From Sphingomonas yabuuchiae (GTDB lineage Bacteria; Pseudomonadota; Alphaproteobacteria; Sphingomonadales; Sphingomonadaceae), in NCBI RefSeq assembly GCF_014199595.1, contig NZ_JACHNX010000004.1, positions 1 to 64,000 of the forward strand: a DNA stretch of 64,000 bases, given 5' to 3'. This document shows positions 15,560-28,100 of this stretch, in pieces. Below the pieces are notes generated by a model, which ran no database searches, was not told the DNA's origin, and saw only the letters and a program-made list of their open reading frames with translations. Within the stretch, counting starts at the first letter, position 1, and each line of letters opens with the position of its first letter. Made by a program: the position numbers and the translations under genes.

Positions 15560-17730
15560 GCGGCCTGGCTCCGGCCAGTCTGACTCCGGGCCGCACCCTG
15601 CATCGTCGCGAGCGCCGCGGCCTTGGGCTGGTCGAGCAATATCTGGCCCTGATCGATGACGATGATCCGGTCGACCAGTTCGAGCACGCGCATCCGGTGC
15701 GTCGCGACGACAACGGTGCGGCCCTGGCCCCAGCTGCGGAAGCGATCGATGAACAGGCGTTCGGCGGCCTCGTCCATCGCGGCGGTGGGTTCGTCGAGCA
15801 GCATGACCTGCGGCTGGCGGATCAGCAGCCGCGCGAGCAGCAGCGCCTGTTGCTGTCCGCCCGACAGGCCCAGCCCGCCCTCCAGCACGACATGCTCCAG
15901 CCCGTCGCGCAGTCGCCGGATGAAATCGATCGCCCCCACCATGTCGAGCGCGGCGAGGATCGTCTCGTTGCTCGCCGTCACCGCACCCATGGTCAGGTTC
16001 TCGCGCAGCGTGCCGTGGAACAAGCGGCTATTCTGGGTCAGCAGCGCGACGTCGCGACGGACATCGGCGGGGTCGATCTGGTGCAGCGCCAGGTCGTCGA
16101 GCAATATCTCGCCCGACACCGGCTGCAACATGCCCGACAGCCCCTGCAACAGCGTCGACTTGCCTGCGCCGTTGCGGCCGAGCAGCGCGATCTTCTCGCC
16201 GCTCGCGATCTCCAGCTTGGGCACGGTCAGCGCGGGCGGGGCATTGGGGTCGGCATAGGTGAACACCGCGCCGCGTAAGGTAAAGCGTCCGTCGACCGAG
16301 GGCAGGGGAATGCGATGCTCGGCATCCGGATTGTCGACCGGCAGGCCCATGATCTGGTTCAGGCTGTTCGCCGCGACCTTGGCATGTTGATAGCGGCCGA
16401 GCAGATGCGACACCTGCCCCATCGGCGCCATCATCCGGCTGGCCAGCATCGAGGTGGCGACCAGTGCGCCGGTCGTGATGTCACCCGCAATCACCATCGG
16501 CGCGCCGACGAAGATGACGGTGGCGTAGACCGCATTCTGCACGCTCTGCGCCCAGGTCGACAGGCTGGCGGTCAGGCCGCGAAGCCGCAACTGCGCTTCG
16601 CCCGCCACCGCATTGCAATGGTTCCACTGGCGCTGGAAACGCTCCTCGGCCTGAAGGGTCTTGATGTCCTCTATCCCCTGCACCGATTCAATCAGCAGGG
16701 CGTTGCGCAGCGAAGTCTCGCGCATCGACTCGGTCGCATAGGCGCGCAGGCGGCGCTGGGCGAGCAGGCTGGGCAGGAGCAGCGCAATCAGCGCCACCAC
16801 CGGCACCAGCGCCAGCGAGCCGCCGATAAAAGCGAGGATGACCAGGAACAGGAAGAAAAAGGGCAGGTCCGCCACCGCCGCGACGGTCGTGGAGGTGAGC
16901 ATGTCGCGCACCTGATCCAGATCGCGAAGCTGCGCGATGAAGGTGCCCGTCGAGGTCGGCCGCGCCCGGTTGCGCACGCGCAGCGCATGGCCGAACACCA
17001 CGTCCGACAGACGCAGGTCGGCGCGCTTGCCCAATATGTCGGTGATCCCGACGCGCAGCCGCCGCAACGCGAAGTCGAACCCCGTCGCCAGAATGACGCC
17101 GATGAACAGGATGTAGAGCGTCGGCATCGACTGGGCAGGGACGACGCGGTCATAGACCTGCATCGAGAAGAGTACCCCCGCCAGCCCCAGACAGTTGGTC
17201 ACGACCGAGGCGATGGCGACATGGCCATAGCCCTTCATGTCCTGAAGCAGCAGGCGGCGAAGCCAATGCTCCTCGAAGGGCCGGATATAGCTGTCCACCC
17301 GAACATCCTTCGCCGAACGGGCGGGGCGGGGGACGACGAATATCCGCGTCTGTTCGACCAGCGTGGACAGCGGGCGCTGCGCGCTCTGCCCTTCCTCGCC
17401 CGCGACCGAGAAGACCGCCTGGCCATCGGCGTCGATGCCGGTGATCAGCGCCAGTTCGCCATCGTTCAGCCATGCGATGACCGGCAGCCGCCAGCTGGTC
17501 AGCCGCATCGCGCCGGGCACCACGAAGCGGACCGACAGGCCGCTTGCCCGCGCCAATGCACGGACCCGCGCCTCTTCATCGCCGCCGCCCTGCCACAAGG
17601 TCGTCAGCCGCGCGCGCTGTTCGGCAAAGGGCATGCGGTAATGACGTGCGACCTGGCCCATCATGTCGATCCAGGCGAGCGGATCGGTCTGGGGATCGGT
17701 CTGGGGCTGGGTCTGGGTCGGGCCGCTCAC
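15556..17730 (-). CDS. Type I secretion ABC transporter with degenerate C39-like domain
   Basis: Inner-membrane ATPase/permease of 724 residues for adhesin export. The N-terminal 130 residues have the position of a C39 peptidase domain but contain no cysteine before about residue 184, so no leader cleavage is expected, as in LapB/HlyB types. Six membrane segments span about 165-440. The ATPase has LLGRNGAGKSTLL (Walker A), LSGGQQQ and VMLLDEPTAAMDE (Walker B). The start is GTG at 17730, overlapping the TolC stop as GTGA. Its neighbours identify the giant adhesin as the likely substrate. Confidence 0.92.
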   Translation of the reverse strand: MSGPTQTQPQTDPQTDPLAWIDMMGQVARHYRMPFAEQRARLTTLWQGGGDEEARVRALARASGLSVRFVVPGAMRLTSWRLPVIAWLNDGELALITGIDADGQAVFSVAGEEGQSAQRPLSTLVEQTRIFVVPRPARSAKDVRVDSYIRPFEEHWLRRLLLQDMKGYGHVAIASVVTNCLGLAGVLFSMQVYDRVVPAQSMPTLYILFIGVILATGFDFALRRLRVGITDILGKRADLRLSDVVFGHALRVRNRARPTSTGTFIAQLRDLDQVRDMLTSTTVAAVADLPFFFLFLVILAFIGGSLALVPVVALIALLLPSLLAQRRLRAYATESMRETSLRNALLIESVQGIEDIKTLQAEERFQRQWNHCNAVAGEAQLRLRGLTASLSTWAQSVQNAVYATVIFVGAPMVIAGDITTGALVATSMLASRMMAPMGQVSHLLGRYQHAKVAANSLNQIMGLPVDNPDAEHRIPLPSVDGRFTLRGAVFTYADPNAPPALTVPKLEIASGEKIALLGRNGAGKSTLLQGLSGMLQPVSGEILLDDLALHQIDPADVRRDVALLTQNSRLFHGTLRENLTMGAVTASNETILAALDMVGAIDFIRRLRDGLEHVVLEGGLGLSGGQQQALLLARLLIRQPQVMLLDEPTAAMDEAAERLFIDRFRSWGQGRTVVVATHRMRVLELVDRIIVIDQGQILLDQPKAAALATMQGAARSQTGRSQAA

Positions 17731-19055
17731 AGCGTCACGCCCCGGATCGAGGTGCCGGTCAGCCCGAAATCGTCACGCGCCCGGCCCGAATAATAGAGGC
17801 ATTCGATCGCCAGCCGCCGCAGATCGTGGGTGGTGTTGACCGCATCGAAGCGCGCTTGCTGCAATTCCTGTTCGGCGTTGAGCAGGTCGACCAGCGTGCG
17901 GGTGCCCATGTCGAGATATTGCAGGCGATAGAGCTTGCCGGTCTCGACCATATTGTCCTGTCGCTCGGCCAGCGTGCCGAGCAGCTGCGACAGTCCGGCG
18001 ATCTGCTGCTGCGTGGCGGCCAGCACCTGGCCCACCTCATTGCGTGCGGCCTGTTCGGCGGCCTGTGCGGCGCGGACGCCGTAATCGGCGCTGCGCGCGC
18101 GGGCACGCACGGCATTGCCGCCGAACACGTCGCTGCTGACGTTCAGCCCGAAATTGTAAAGGCTGCGGTCGGAAAAGGGGGAGGCGACATCGGTCGCCGC
18201 ATCGCCCGCCAGCGCGATGGTGGGCAGGCGGGCGGCATGGACGCGGCGGCTCTCCGCGCTGGCCTGTTCATATTGCGCCCGTGCGCGCATGATCGCGGGG
18301 ATATCGGCCCATTCGACGGTGGCGGCGCGGGTGCAGCTGGCCATCAGCCAGTCGGGCACCGCCGGATCGACCGCAGGCGACGTTTCGCGGCCGAGCAGAA
18401 AGGCCAGGCTGGTGGTCCAGCGCCGTTGCTCCGCCTCGATCCGGGTCAGCGTGGCCTCGGCGGCGGCGACGCGCGACTGGGCCTGAAGCGCGTCGGAGCG
18501 GGTCGTCGCGCCCTTGCCGAACCGCCTGTCGACCAGCGCGCTGATCTCACGGATGCGGCCGAGCTGTTCCATCGCGATCCCGCGCAGCGCGGCATTGCGC
18601 TGCACCTCGACCAGCGCGAACCCTGTGTCGCGGATCAGCCCGTCGACCGCCAGCAACAGGTCCGCCCGGCCGATCCGGGTGCCTGCGCGCGCGGACTCGA
18701 CCGCGCCTGCGACCTTGCCGAAATCATAGATCATCTGCGAGGCGGAGACTTGCGGACGGGGGCGCCAGGCACTGCCCAGCCGGTTGTCATAGCCGCTGCC
18801 GACACCCGCGCTGATCCGGGGCAGATAGCCTGCCCGCGCAACCTCGATATCCTCGGCACGCGCCTCGATGGTCGCCGTCGCCTGGTCGACCGAAGGGTGC
18901 CAGGCCAGGACCTCGTGCATCGCACTTTCCATCGTCACGGCGGCGGGATCTGCCGCTGCCGTTGCCGTGATGGCGCTCATGGCGATCATCACCCTCCCGA
19001 ACCGTACCGATCGCTTCTGGTAGCGTTCTCGCCACTCTCGCTTCATCGACCGCAT
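17727..19055 (-). CDS. TolC-family outer-membrane secretion channel
   Basis: Outer-membrane efflux protein of 442 residues with a signal peptide (about 18-36, ending near ATAAAD) and two TolC repeats: the first includes HPSVDQATATIEARAEDIEVARAGYLP in pieces, the second the late LQYLDMGTRTLVDLLNAEQEL. Start 19055 has GGAGAGG six bases upstream. It overlaps the ABC gene by 4 bp and lies 121 bp after the adhesin stop, beyond a terminator-like hairpin. It therefore heads the secretion operon and probably has its own promoter or depends on read-through. Confidence 0.9.
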   Translation of the reverse strand: MRSMKREWRERYQKRSVRFGRVMIAMSAITATAAADPAAVTMESAMHEVLAWHPSVDQATATIEARAEDIEVARAGYLPRISAGVGSGYDNRLGSAWRPRPQVSASQMIYDFGKVAGAVESARAGTRIGRADLLLAVDGLIRDTGFALVEVQRNAALRGIAMEQLGRIREISALVDRRFGKGATTRSDALQAQSRVAAAEATLTRIEAEQRRWTTSLAFLLGRETSPAVDPAVPDWLMASCTRAATVEWADIPAIMRARAQYEQASAESRRVHAARLPTIALAGDAATDVASPFSDRSLYNFGLNVSSDVFGGNAVRARARSADYGVRAAQAAEQAARNEVGQVLAATQQQIAGLSQLLGTLAERQDNMVETGKLYRLQYLDMGTRTLVDLLNAEQELQQARFDAVNTTHDLRRLAIECLYYSGRARDDFGLTGTSIRGVTL

Positions 19056-19103
19056 TTTGGACCTCTCCTGACAAAGAGGCTGACTAAACTATTTAAACAA
19101 AAA

Positions 19104-19138
19104 GAGATTAGACGCCGAAGGGAAACCCCTTCGGCGTC
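19104..19138 (-). terminator. Intrinsic terminator after the adhesin gene
   Basis: GACGCCGAAGGG (19111-19122) and CCCTTCGGCGTC (19127-19138) form a perfect 12-bp stem with a 4-base loop. On the minus strand it is followed by TAATCTCTTTTTGTTT. It lies between the adhesin stop (19177) and the tolC start, so it should limit secretion-gene expression relative to adhesin, or separate the two units. Confidence 0.85.
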
Positions 19139-19176
19139 CGAAATCAACTCCGCTTTCGGATGTATGCGCAAGATGG

Positions 19177-22100
19177 TCAGACCAGATGCAGGGTTGCCAA
19201 CCTTTCCTGTTCGGGATCGACCGAAACGGTCAGATAGCCCAGCGGGTCATGCGTCACCGGGTCCTGGGCGCTGATGTCCGAAGCGCTTGGCATCACGGCA
19301 GAGTCACCCGTGTCGGCAAGAGATTCGCTTGGTAGCGGTTCGGCTGCCGGGCTCTGCGCGTCGAGATAGCGGGACAGCACATCCTCGACGCTGCCCTGGT
19401 CCTCCATCAGCGACAGCGCGATCTTGGCATCCGCCTGATCCAGGGACAGCGGCGCCGCGTCATGACCGACTGCCAGCGTCATCGGCACCACGTCGCTGTG
19501 CACCTGCACCGGATCCTCCAGCGCGAAGGCGGTCAGCGTCGTCGGGAAGACGGGGGCGACGCCGTTGTTGATATCGATCGCCACGTCCAGCCGCGCGGTC
19601 GATACCTGCCCGTCGGGCTGCACGATCTGATAGGTGAAGCGGTCGATCGGATCGGTCGCGGCATAGCCCAGGTTGGCGAAGGGTCGGTAGGTGTACTGCC
19701 CGATCTCGCTGATGGTCAGCGTGCCATAGGTGCCGGTCAGGGTGCGGCCCGCATCGCCGATGTCCACGAACGTGCCGCCGACCAGCATCTTGATGCCCAG
19801 GAAATCGCTGCCCAGCGTATCGTTGGCGAGCAGATTGCCGCTGGTCGGCGTGGTTCCCGACAAGGTGAACTGATCGAGATGGGTGATCGTCCCGCCGACA
19901 TAGACGTCGGTGGTATAGCCCAGCCCCACCGTGTTGGTGCTGGTGACGGTGTAGTTGTATGTGCCCGAGGGCAGGTTGTTCATCGTCACGCTGATGCCCG
20001 AGCCAATCAGTCCGCCAACCCCTGCCAGCGCGGTGCCGGTCTGGGAGCCGACGACGGTACCGGCCGCATTGGTGACGGTGATGGTGAAGCTGGGCACGAC
20101 CGACAGGCCCGGCGCAATCACGGCGGACAGGGTGATGTTTCCGCGGCTGTTCGCATCGACCGTGAAGCTGTCGGTGATCTGACCGGTCCGCGAACCGGTC
20201 AGCACGGCGGCCGTCGGGGTCGCGAACGACGAGTCGACCGTGGGGGTGCGCGTTTCCACCACATTGACGAAGGTCGCAGCGGCGGTCGCCACGTCGTTGA
20301 CCGCGACCGGCGCGCCGATGATGTCCGGGCTGCCGATCGAGATGGTCAGCGTCGCGCTCTCCCGCTCGCCGTCGCTGGCGTCGAACAGGGTGTAGGTGAA
20401 GCGGTCGGTCTTTCCGAGCACGGCGGCATCGGCATTGGGGGTGTAGCTGTACCGGCCGTCGCTGCCCATGATCAGCGTGCCCCATTGCCCGACCACCTGC
20501 GTATTGCCGGTGACGGTGGTCGTCACCCCGTTCAGCGTGACGCTTTCGACGCGGGTCTGCGGGCTGACCGCATCGACCTGACCCAAGGGGCCGGGATCGG
20601 TGATGACATTGCCGTTCGTCACCAAGGGCACGATCTGGCCGACATCGGTGAAGTCGGAGTCCACGCCGGTGACGCTGAGCCCGCCGAGCAGACCGACGCC
20701 CGCCGTATTGTCGAAGGTGACGAAGGCCCGGTACTGGCCCGGTGCCAGATCATCGGCGGTGGCGACGAGATTGCCGCCGAGCAGGCTGACCTCCAGCAGC
20801 GAGGAACTGCCGCCGCCGTTCACCGCGACCCAGCTGGTGCCGTTGAACCGCTGGAGCACCACCGAATAACCGCTGGCGACACCCAGCGACAGGGTGGCGT
20901 CATAGGTGAAGGTCGCATCCAGCGTATGGCCCTGTTGCACCGTGAACTGGACATTGGGGATGGCCAGCACCTGGGCATTCAGATTGACCAGCCCGAGCGA
21001 GACGAGCGCCGTGTAGTTGGCGTTGCCCAGGGTTTCGTTGGTCTGCACGGGCACCAGGTCGACCTGTGCGGCGGCGACATTGTCGAAGGCGCTGATGTCG
21101 AAGGGCGCGATGACCGTGACCGTGCCGGATACATTGCCCGTCCCGTCGCGGAGACCGATGTTCAGCGTCTCGCCCGCGAGCTGCGGCGTGGCGAGCGTGA
21201 CGGCATAGGTGCCGCCGCCCGCCACGGTGCCCGTACCGATGACGGTGCCGCCCGCGTTGCGCACCTCCACCGTGGTACCGGCTTCGCCCGTGCCGGTGAC
21301 GATCGTCCCCGTGGCGTTGATCGCGGCGGTGGGGGTCGCCGGGGGCGTGATGTCGGGTGCGGCCAATGGTGCCTGTGGCGAGACATTGCCCGCCGCGTCC
21401 GCCTGCGTGACGGTCAGCGCCTGGCCATTGGCCTGCGGGATGATCAGCGTGGCGGTATAGGCGCCGTTCGCATCGACGATCGCACTGCCGACCAGCTGTC
21501 CCTGCGCGCCGAGGATGCGCACCGTCGCGCCGGGCTCGCCCGAGCCGGTGACGATCGTGCCGGTGCCGTTGATCGTGGCGACGGGCAAGGCCGGTGGCGT
21601 GATGTCCGGCGCGATCAGCGGGCTGGGCAGGGAGGTGTTGCCCGCCGAATCGGCCTGCGTGACGGTCAGCGTCTGGCCATTGGCCTGCGCCGTGGTGAGC
21701 GTGGCCGTATAGCTGCCGTTCGCCGCGACGATGGCGGTGCCGATCGGGTTGCCGCCCGCGTCGCGCACGGTGACGGTCGCGCCCGCCTCACCCTGACCCG
21801 TGACCAGCGTGCCGACGCCGTTGATCGCGGCGGTCAACCCAACGGGCGCGGTGATGTCGGGCGTGCTGGCCTGGGCGAGGGGCGAGACATTGCCCGCCGC
21901 ATCGACCTGGGTCAGCGTCACGACCTGCCCATTGGCCTGGGCGGGGTTCAGCGTTGCGGTGAAGTTGCCGTTGGCGTCGACCAGCGCGGTGCCGATGACC
22001 ACGCCGCCCAGACCCCGGATGGTGACGGTCGCACCCGCCTCGCCGGTGCCGGTCAGGGTGGTGCCGTTGCCCGACACGGTGCCGATGGGCGCGAGCGGGG

Positions 22101-25100
22101 CGGTCAGGTCCGGCGCGATGACGGTGGCGGGCGTCGATACATTGCCCGCCGCATCCGCCTGGCTCACCTGCAGCAACTGGGCATTGAGCTGCGCCGGGGT
22201 CAGGGTCGCCGCATAGCTGCCATTCGACGCCACGATGGCGGTACCCACTACCGTGCCGCCGGGATCGCGGATGGTGACGGTCGCGCCCGCCTCGCCGGTG
22301 CCGGTCATGACGCTGCCCGTCCCGTTGATGACGGCGGTCAGGCCGACGGGTGCGGTGATGTCGGGTGCGGCGGCCTGGCCGAGGGGCGAGACATTGCCTG
22401 CCGCATCCGCCTGGGTCAGCGTCACGATCTGGCCATTGGCCTGGGCCGGGGTCAGCGGAGCGGTGAAATTGCCGTTCGCATCGACGATGGCGGTGCCGAT
22501 GACCGTGCCTCCGACACCCCGGATGGTGACGGTCGCGCCGACCTCACCGGTGCCGGTCAGGCTGGTGCCGTCGCCCGACACCGTGCCGATGGGCGCGAGC
22601 GGTGCGGTAAGGTCCGGTGCGATGACGGTGGCGGGTGTCGAGGCATTGCCCGTCGCGTCCGCTTGGGTCACCTGCAAGACCTGTGCATTCAACTGCGCTG
22701 GGGTCAGGATCGCGGCATAGGTGCCGTTGGCGGCGACGACCGCCGTGCCCAGCACCGTACCGCCCGCGTCACGAATGGTGACGGTAGCACCCGCCTCGCC
22801 CGCGCCGGTGACCAGATTGCCCGCCCCGTTGATCGCGGCAGTCAGGCCGATGGGCGAAATGATGTCGGGCGCGATGGCCTGGCCAAGCGGCGAGACATTG
22901 CCCGCCGCATCCGCCTGGGTCAGCGTCACGATCTGGCCATTGGCCTGGGCCGGGGTCAGCGGAGCGGCGAAATTGCCGTTCGCATCGACCACGGCGGTGC
23001 CCAGTACCGCACCGCCCAAGCTGCGGATGGTGACGGTCGCGCCGACCTCGCCGGTGCCGGTCAGGGTGGTGCCGTCCCCGGATACGGTGCCGATGGGGGG
23101 GAGCGGTGCGGTCAGGTCCGGCGCGATGACGGTGGCGGGCGTCGAGACATTGCCCACCGCATCGGCCTCCGTGACCTGCAAGACCTGCGCATTGAGCTGC
23201 GCCGGGGTCAGGATCGCGGCATAGGTGCCGTTGGCGGCGACGACCGCCGTGCCCAGCACCGTGCCGCCCGCGTCGCGGATGGTGACGGTGCCGCCAGCCT
23301 CGCCGATGCCGGTGACCAGGTTCCCTGCGCCGTTGATCGCGGCGCTCAGGCCGATGGGCGCGGTAATGTCGGGCGCGGTGGCCTGCGCGATGGGCGAGAC
23401 ATTGCCCGCCGCGTCCGCCTGGATCAGCGTCACGAGCTGGCCGTTCGCCTGTGCCGGGGTCAGCGGTGCGGTGAAATTACCGTTCGCATCGACGATGGCG
23501 GTGCCGAGTACCGCACCCCCTGCGCCCCGGATGGTGACGGTCGCGCCGACCTCGCCGGTGCCGGTCAGACTGGTGCCGTCACCCGACACGACCCCTATGG
23601 GCGCGAGCGGGGCGGTCAGGTCGGGCGCGATGACGGGGAATGCGGGCGAGCCATTGCCCGCCGCGTCGTTCTGCACGACGGTCAGCGGCTGGCCGTCGAC
23701 TTGCGGCGTGACGAGCGCGGCCACATAGGCGCCGTTCGCGCCCACAATGGCGGTGCCGAGCGTCGCACCGTTGGCGTCGAGGACCCGCACCGTCGCGCCG
23801 ACCTCGCCGGTTCCCATGACCAGCGAGCCGGTCGGATCGATCATGGCGGTGGGCGCATCGGGGGCGGTCAAATCGGGGGCGATGACGGTGGCGGGGGGCG
23901 AGACATCGCCTTCGGCATCGGTCTGGGTCACGCGCACCGTCTCGCCGTCACGCTGCGGCGTGGTCAGCGTCGCGGTGTAGGTGCCGTCCCCGGCGACCTG
24001 CGCATTGCCGATCACCGCGCCATTCGCATCACGCACGATGATCGCGGCGCCGACCTGTCCGGTGCCCGAGACGCTCGCACCGTCGAGGGCGATGATCGCG
24101 GTCGGGGCGCCGGGCGTGTCGTTGGGGATCAGATCGGGTGCGGTCGCAGTACCGGCGGCGGAGATATTGCCCGCCGCATCCGCCTGGGTCAGGGTCAGCA
24201 ATTGCCCGTTGGTCAGCGCGGTGGTCAGCGTCACGCTGAAGCTGCCGTCCGGGTTCACCGGCACGGTGGCGAGGACCAGCCCGACCGGGTCGGTGATCGT
24301 CACCGTCGCACCGATCTCGCCCGCGCCGCTGATCACCGTTCCGTCGGCCGACACGGTCGCCACTGGTGCGTCCGGGGCCGTGCGGTCGAGCGCGGTCACG
24401 GTGGTCGCGAGCGATCCGTTGCCCGTGGCGTCCGCCTGGGTAACGCGCAGTATCTGGCTGTCGAGCTGGGGCGCGGACAGGATGACGGTGTAGGCGCCCT
24501 GCGGCCCGACGATCCCGGTGCCGAGCACGGCACCGCCCGCGTCGCGCACCATGACGGTCGCGCCGACCTCTCCCTGGCCGGTGACGATGGAGCCCGTCGC
24601 ATCCAGCGCCGCCACGGGCGCTGCGGGCGGGGTGACGTCGGGGGCCGCGACAATGGCGGGGATAGAGACATTGCCCGCCGCATCGGTCAGCGTCGCGCTG
24701 ACCGTGCCGCCATCGGCCTGGGCGGGGTTGAGCGGCACGCTGAAGCTGCCGTCCGCGCCGACCTGGCCGGTGCCGATCACCGTGCCGCTGGCGTCACGCA
24801 GGGTAACGGTCGCGCCGACCTCACCGCTGCCGGTCGCATTGGCGCCGGTGCCGTCGAGCGCGAAGACGGGGCCGAGCGGTGCGGTCAGATCGGGCGCGGT
24901 GGCGGGGCTGGGCGGCGAGGTGTTGCCCGCCGCATCGGCTTGCGTCACTTGAAGCACTTGGCCGTTCAGCTGTGGGGTGGTCAGGGTCAGGGCATAGTCG
25001 CCGGTGGCCGCCGCCGTGCTGGTACCGATGATTGTGCCATCGGGCGCGCGCACGGTGATGGTTGCGCCCGCCTCCGCCTGGCCGCTGACGATGATGCCGG

Positions 25101-28100
25101 TGGCGTCGACGCTGGCCGTCAGCCCGATCGGTGCGGTGGTGTCGAGCGCGGTCAGCGCCAACGGCGGCGAGACATTGCCCGCCGCGTCGGCCTGGACGAC
25201 CGACAGGATCTGACCGTTGAGCTGTGCGCTCGCCAGCGGGACCGAGAAGCTGCCATCGGCGGCGACCTGCGCCGTGCCCAGCACCTGACCGGCGGCGTCG
25301 CGCACCGTGACGGTCGCGCCGGGCTCGCCCGTGCCGGTCACCAGCGTGCCGTCGGCCGAGACGGTGCCCAGCGGTGCGAGCGGCGCTGTCAGGTCGGGCG
25401 CAGTGGCGGGGCTGGGCGGAGAGGTGTTGCCCGCCGCATCCGCCTGCGTCACCTGAAGGACCTGACCGTTCAGCTGCGGGGTGGTCAGGGTTAGGGCATA
25501 GGCACCACCGGCACCCGCCGTTCCAGTGCCGATGATCGTGCCATCGGGCGCGCGAACGGTGATGGTCGCGCCCGCCTCCGCCTGGCCGCTGACGATAATG
25601 CCGGTGGCGTCGACGCTGGCGGTCAGCCCGATCGGTGCGGTGGTGTCGAGCGCGGTCAGCGCCAGCGGCGGCGAGACATTGCCCGCCGCATCGGCCTGGA
25701 CGACCGACAGTATCTGACCGTTGAGCTGTGCGCTCGCCAGCGGAACCGAGAAGCTGCCGTCGGCGGCGACCGTGGCCGTGCCGAGCGGCTGACCGGCGGC
25801 GTCGCGCACCGTGACGGTCGCGCCTGCTTCACCCGTGCCGGTCACCAGCGTGCCGTCCGCCGAAATGGTGCCGACGGGCGCAAGCGGTGTGGTCAGGTCC
25901 GGTGCGACGGGCGCGAGCGGCAGGGAGACATTGCCCGCCGCATCGGCTTGCGTCACCTGCAGCGTTTCGCCGTCGATCTGCGCAGGGGTGAGCGGCACGG
26001 CATAGCTGCCGTTCGTGCCGACCACGGCGGTGCCGATGACCGTGCCATCGGGATCGCGGACGGTGACGGTCGCGCCGACCTCGCCCACGCCGGTCACGAA
26101 ACTGCCGTCGCCGCTGATCGTGGCGGTCAACCCGGTCGGGGCGGTAATGTCGGGGGCGGTCACCGCGACGACGGGCGAGGCGTTGCCCGCCGCATCGGTC
26201 TGGATCAGCTGAAGCGCCTGGCCATTGGCCTGGGCGGGGTTCAGCGTCACCGCGAAACTGCCGTCGGGGGCCACCTGACCGCTACCCAGCAGCGTGCCGT
26301 CGGTGGCGCGGATGGTGACGGTCGCGCCCGGCTCGCCGGTGCCCGACAGGGTCGCGCCCGCATCGACGACCGATCCGGTCGGCGCAAGCGGCGGGGTGGT
26401 GTCCGGTGCGAGGACGCTGGCGGGCGCAGAGATATTGCCCGCCGCGTCGGCCTGCGTCACCTGAAGCGTTTCGCCATTGGTCTGCGGCGTGGTCAGCGTC
26501 GCATTGTAGATGCCGTTGGCGGCGACCGTGGCGGTGCCCAGCACCGCGCCGTTCGCATCGCGGATTGTCACAGTTGCGCCCGCTTCGCCCGAACCGGTGA
26601 CGATTGCGCCGTCACCGCTGATCGTGGCGGTCAGGCCGGTGGGGGCCGTGATGTCGGGCGCGGTCAGCGGCGTGGTGGGGGACAGATTGCCGCCGCGATC
26701 CGTCTGGTCGAGCGACAGCGCCTCGCCATTGGCCTGGGGCGGCGACAGCGGCGTGGTGAAGCTGCCGTCCGCGCCGACCGTCACCGTCGCGATCACCGAG
26801 CCATCGGCAGCGCGCACGCGGACGGTGGCGAAGGGCTCGCCGGTGCCGGTCACGCTGGTGCCGTCGGCGGCGATGGTCGCGATCGGGGCCGGGGGCGCGG
26901 TCAGGTCGGGCGCCGCGACGGTGGCGGGCTGCGACGGGTTGCCCGCCGGATCGGTCTGCACCGCCGACAGGGTCTGGCCGCTGGTCTGCGGCGGGGTCAG
27001 GGTCAGGGTATAGCTGCTGTCCGCCGCCACGACCGCATCGCCGAGCAGCGTGCCGTTGCCATCGACGACCCGCACCGTCGCACCCGGCTCGCCATTGCCA
27101 TAGACCGCCGAGCCGTCCGCCGACAGGATGGCGACCGGCGGAGCGGGGGGCGTGATGTCGGGCGCGGTGACGGTGGCGACGGGCGAGACATTGCCCGCCG
27201 CATCGGCCTGCGTCACGGACAGTGTTTCGCCATTGGCCTGCGGCGTGGCGAGCGGCGCGCTGAAGCTGCCATCGGCGGCGACGGTGACGGTGGCGAGCAC
27301 GCTGTTGTCGGGCGCGCGTACGATCAGGGTCGCGCCCGGCTCACCGGTGCCGGTGATGCTGGTGCCGTCCGCGCTGACCGTCGCCACCGGGGTGGCGGGG
27401 GCGACGAGATCGGGCGTGACCGCCGCAGTTGCGGGCGAGGCATTGCCCGCCGCGTCGGTCTGGATCGCCGAAAGCGTCTGGCCGTTGGCGACACCCGTGG
27501 GAAGGGGCAGGCTGAAGCTGCCGTCGCTGCCGACCGTCGCGGTGCCGACCGGCTGGCCGCCCGCATCGACGACCTGCACCGTGGCACCCGGCTCACCCGT
27601 GCCGGTCAGTTGCGTGCCGTCCGCACTTACGGTGACGACCGGCGCGGCAGGCGCAGTGATGTCGGGCGCACTGACGCTGGTGGCCGGCGAGGTGTTGCCT
27701 GCGGGATCGCTCTGCGTGACGGTCAGGGTTTCGCCATTGGCCTGCGGCGTGGTCAGCGGCAGGGTATAGTTGCCCTGCGCGTCGACCGTGACAGTGCCGA
27801 GTGGCTGCCCGGCTGCGTCGCTGACGGTGACGGTCGCGCCGGGTTCGCCGGTGCCGGTGATGCTGGTGCCATCGCCCGCGATGGTGGCGGTCGGGGCGGT
27901 CGGCGCAGTGATGTCGGGCGCGCTGATGGTCGTGGCGGGCGAGGTGTTACCCGCCGGATCGCTCTGCGTGACGGTCAGGGTTTCGCCATTGGCCTGCGGC
28001 GTGGTCAGCGGCAGGGTGTAGTTGCCCTGCGCATCAACCGTGGCGCTGCCAAGCGGCTGTCCGGCGGCATCGCTGACGGTGACGGTCGCGCCGGGTTCGC

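Noticed and set aside
15556..17730. A peptidase-containing (C39) bacteriocin-type exporter
   Set aside because: The N-terminal domain lacks the catalytic cysteine and the neighbours are a giant adhesin, TolC and HlyD, so it fits an adhesin exporter.
19462..25494. A 2010-codon open frame on the plus strand opposite the adhesin
   Set aside because: It is the mirror of a GC-rich in-frame repeat array; its product is Arg/Gly/Asp-rich with no domain, and the minus-strand frame has clear domains, a ribosome binding site and a secretion operon.
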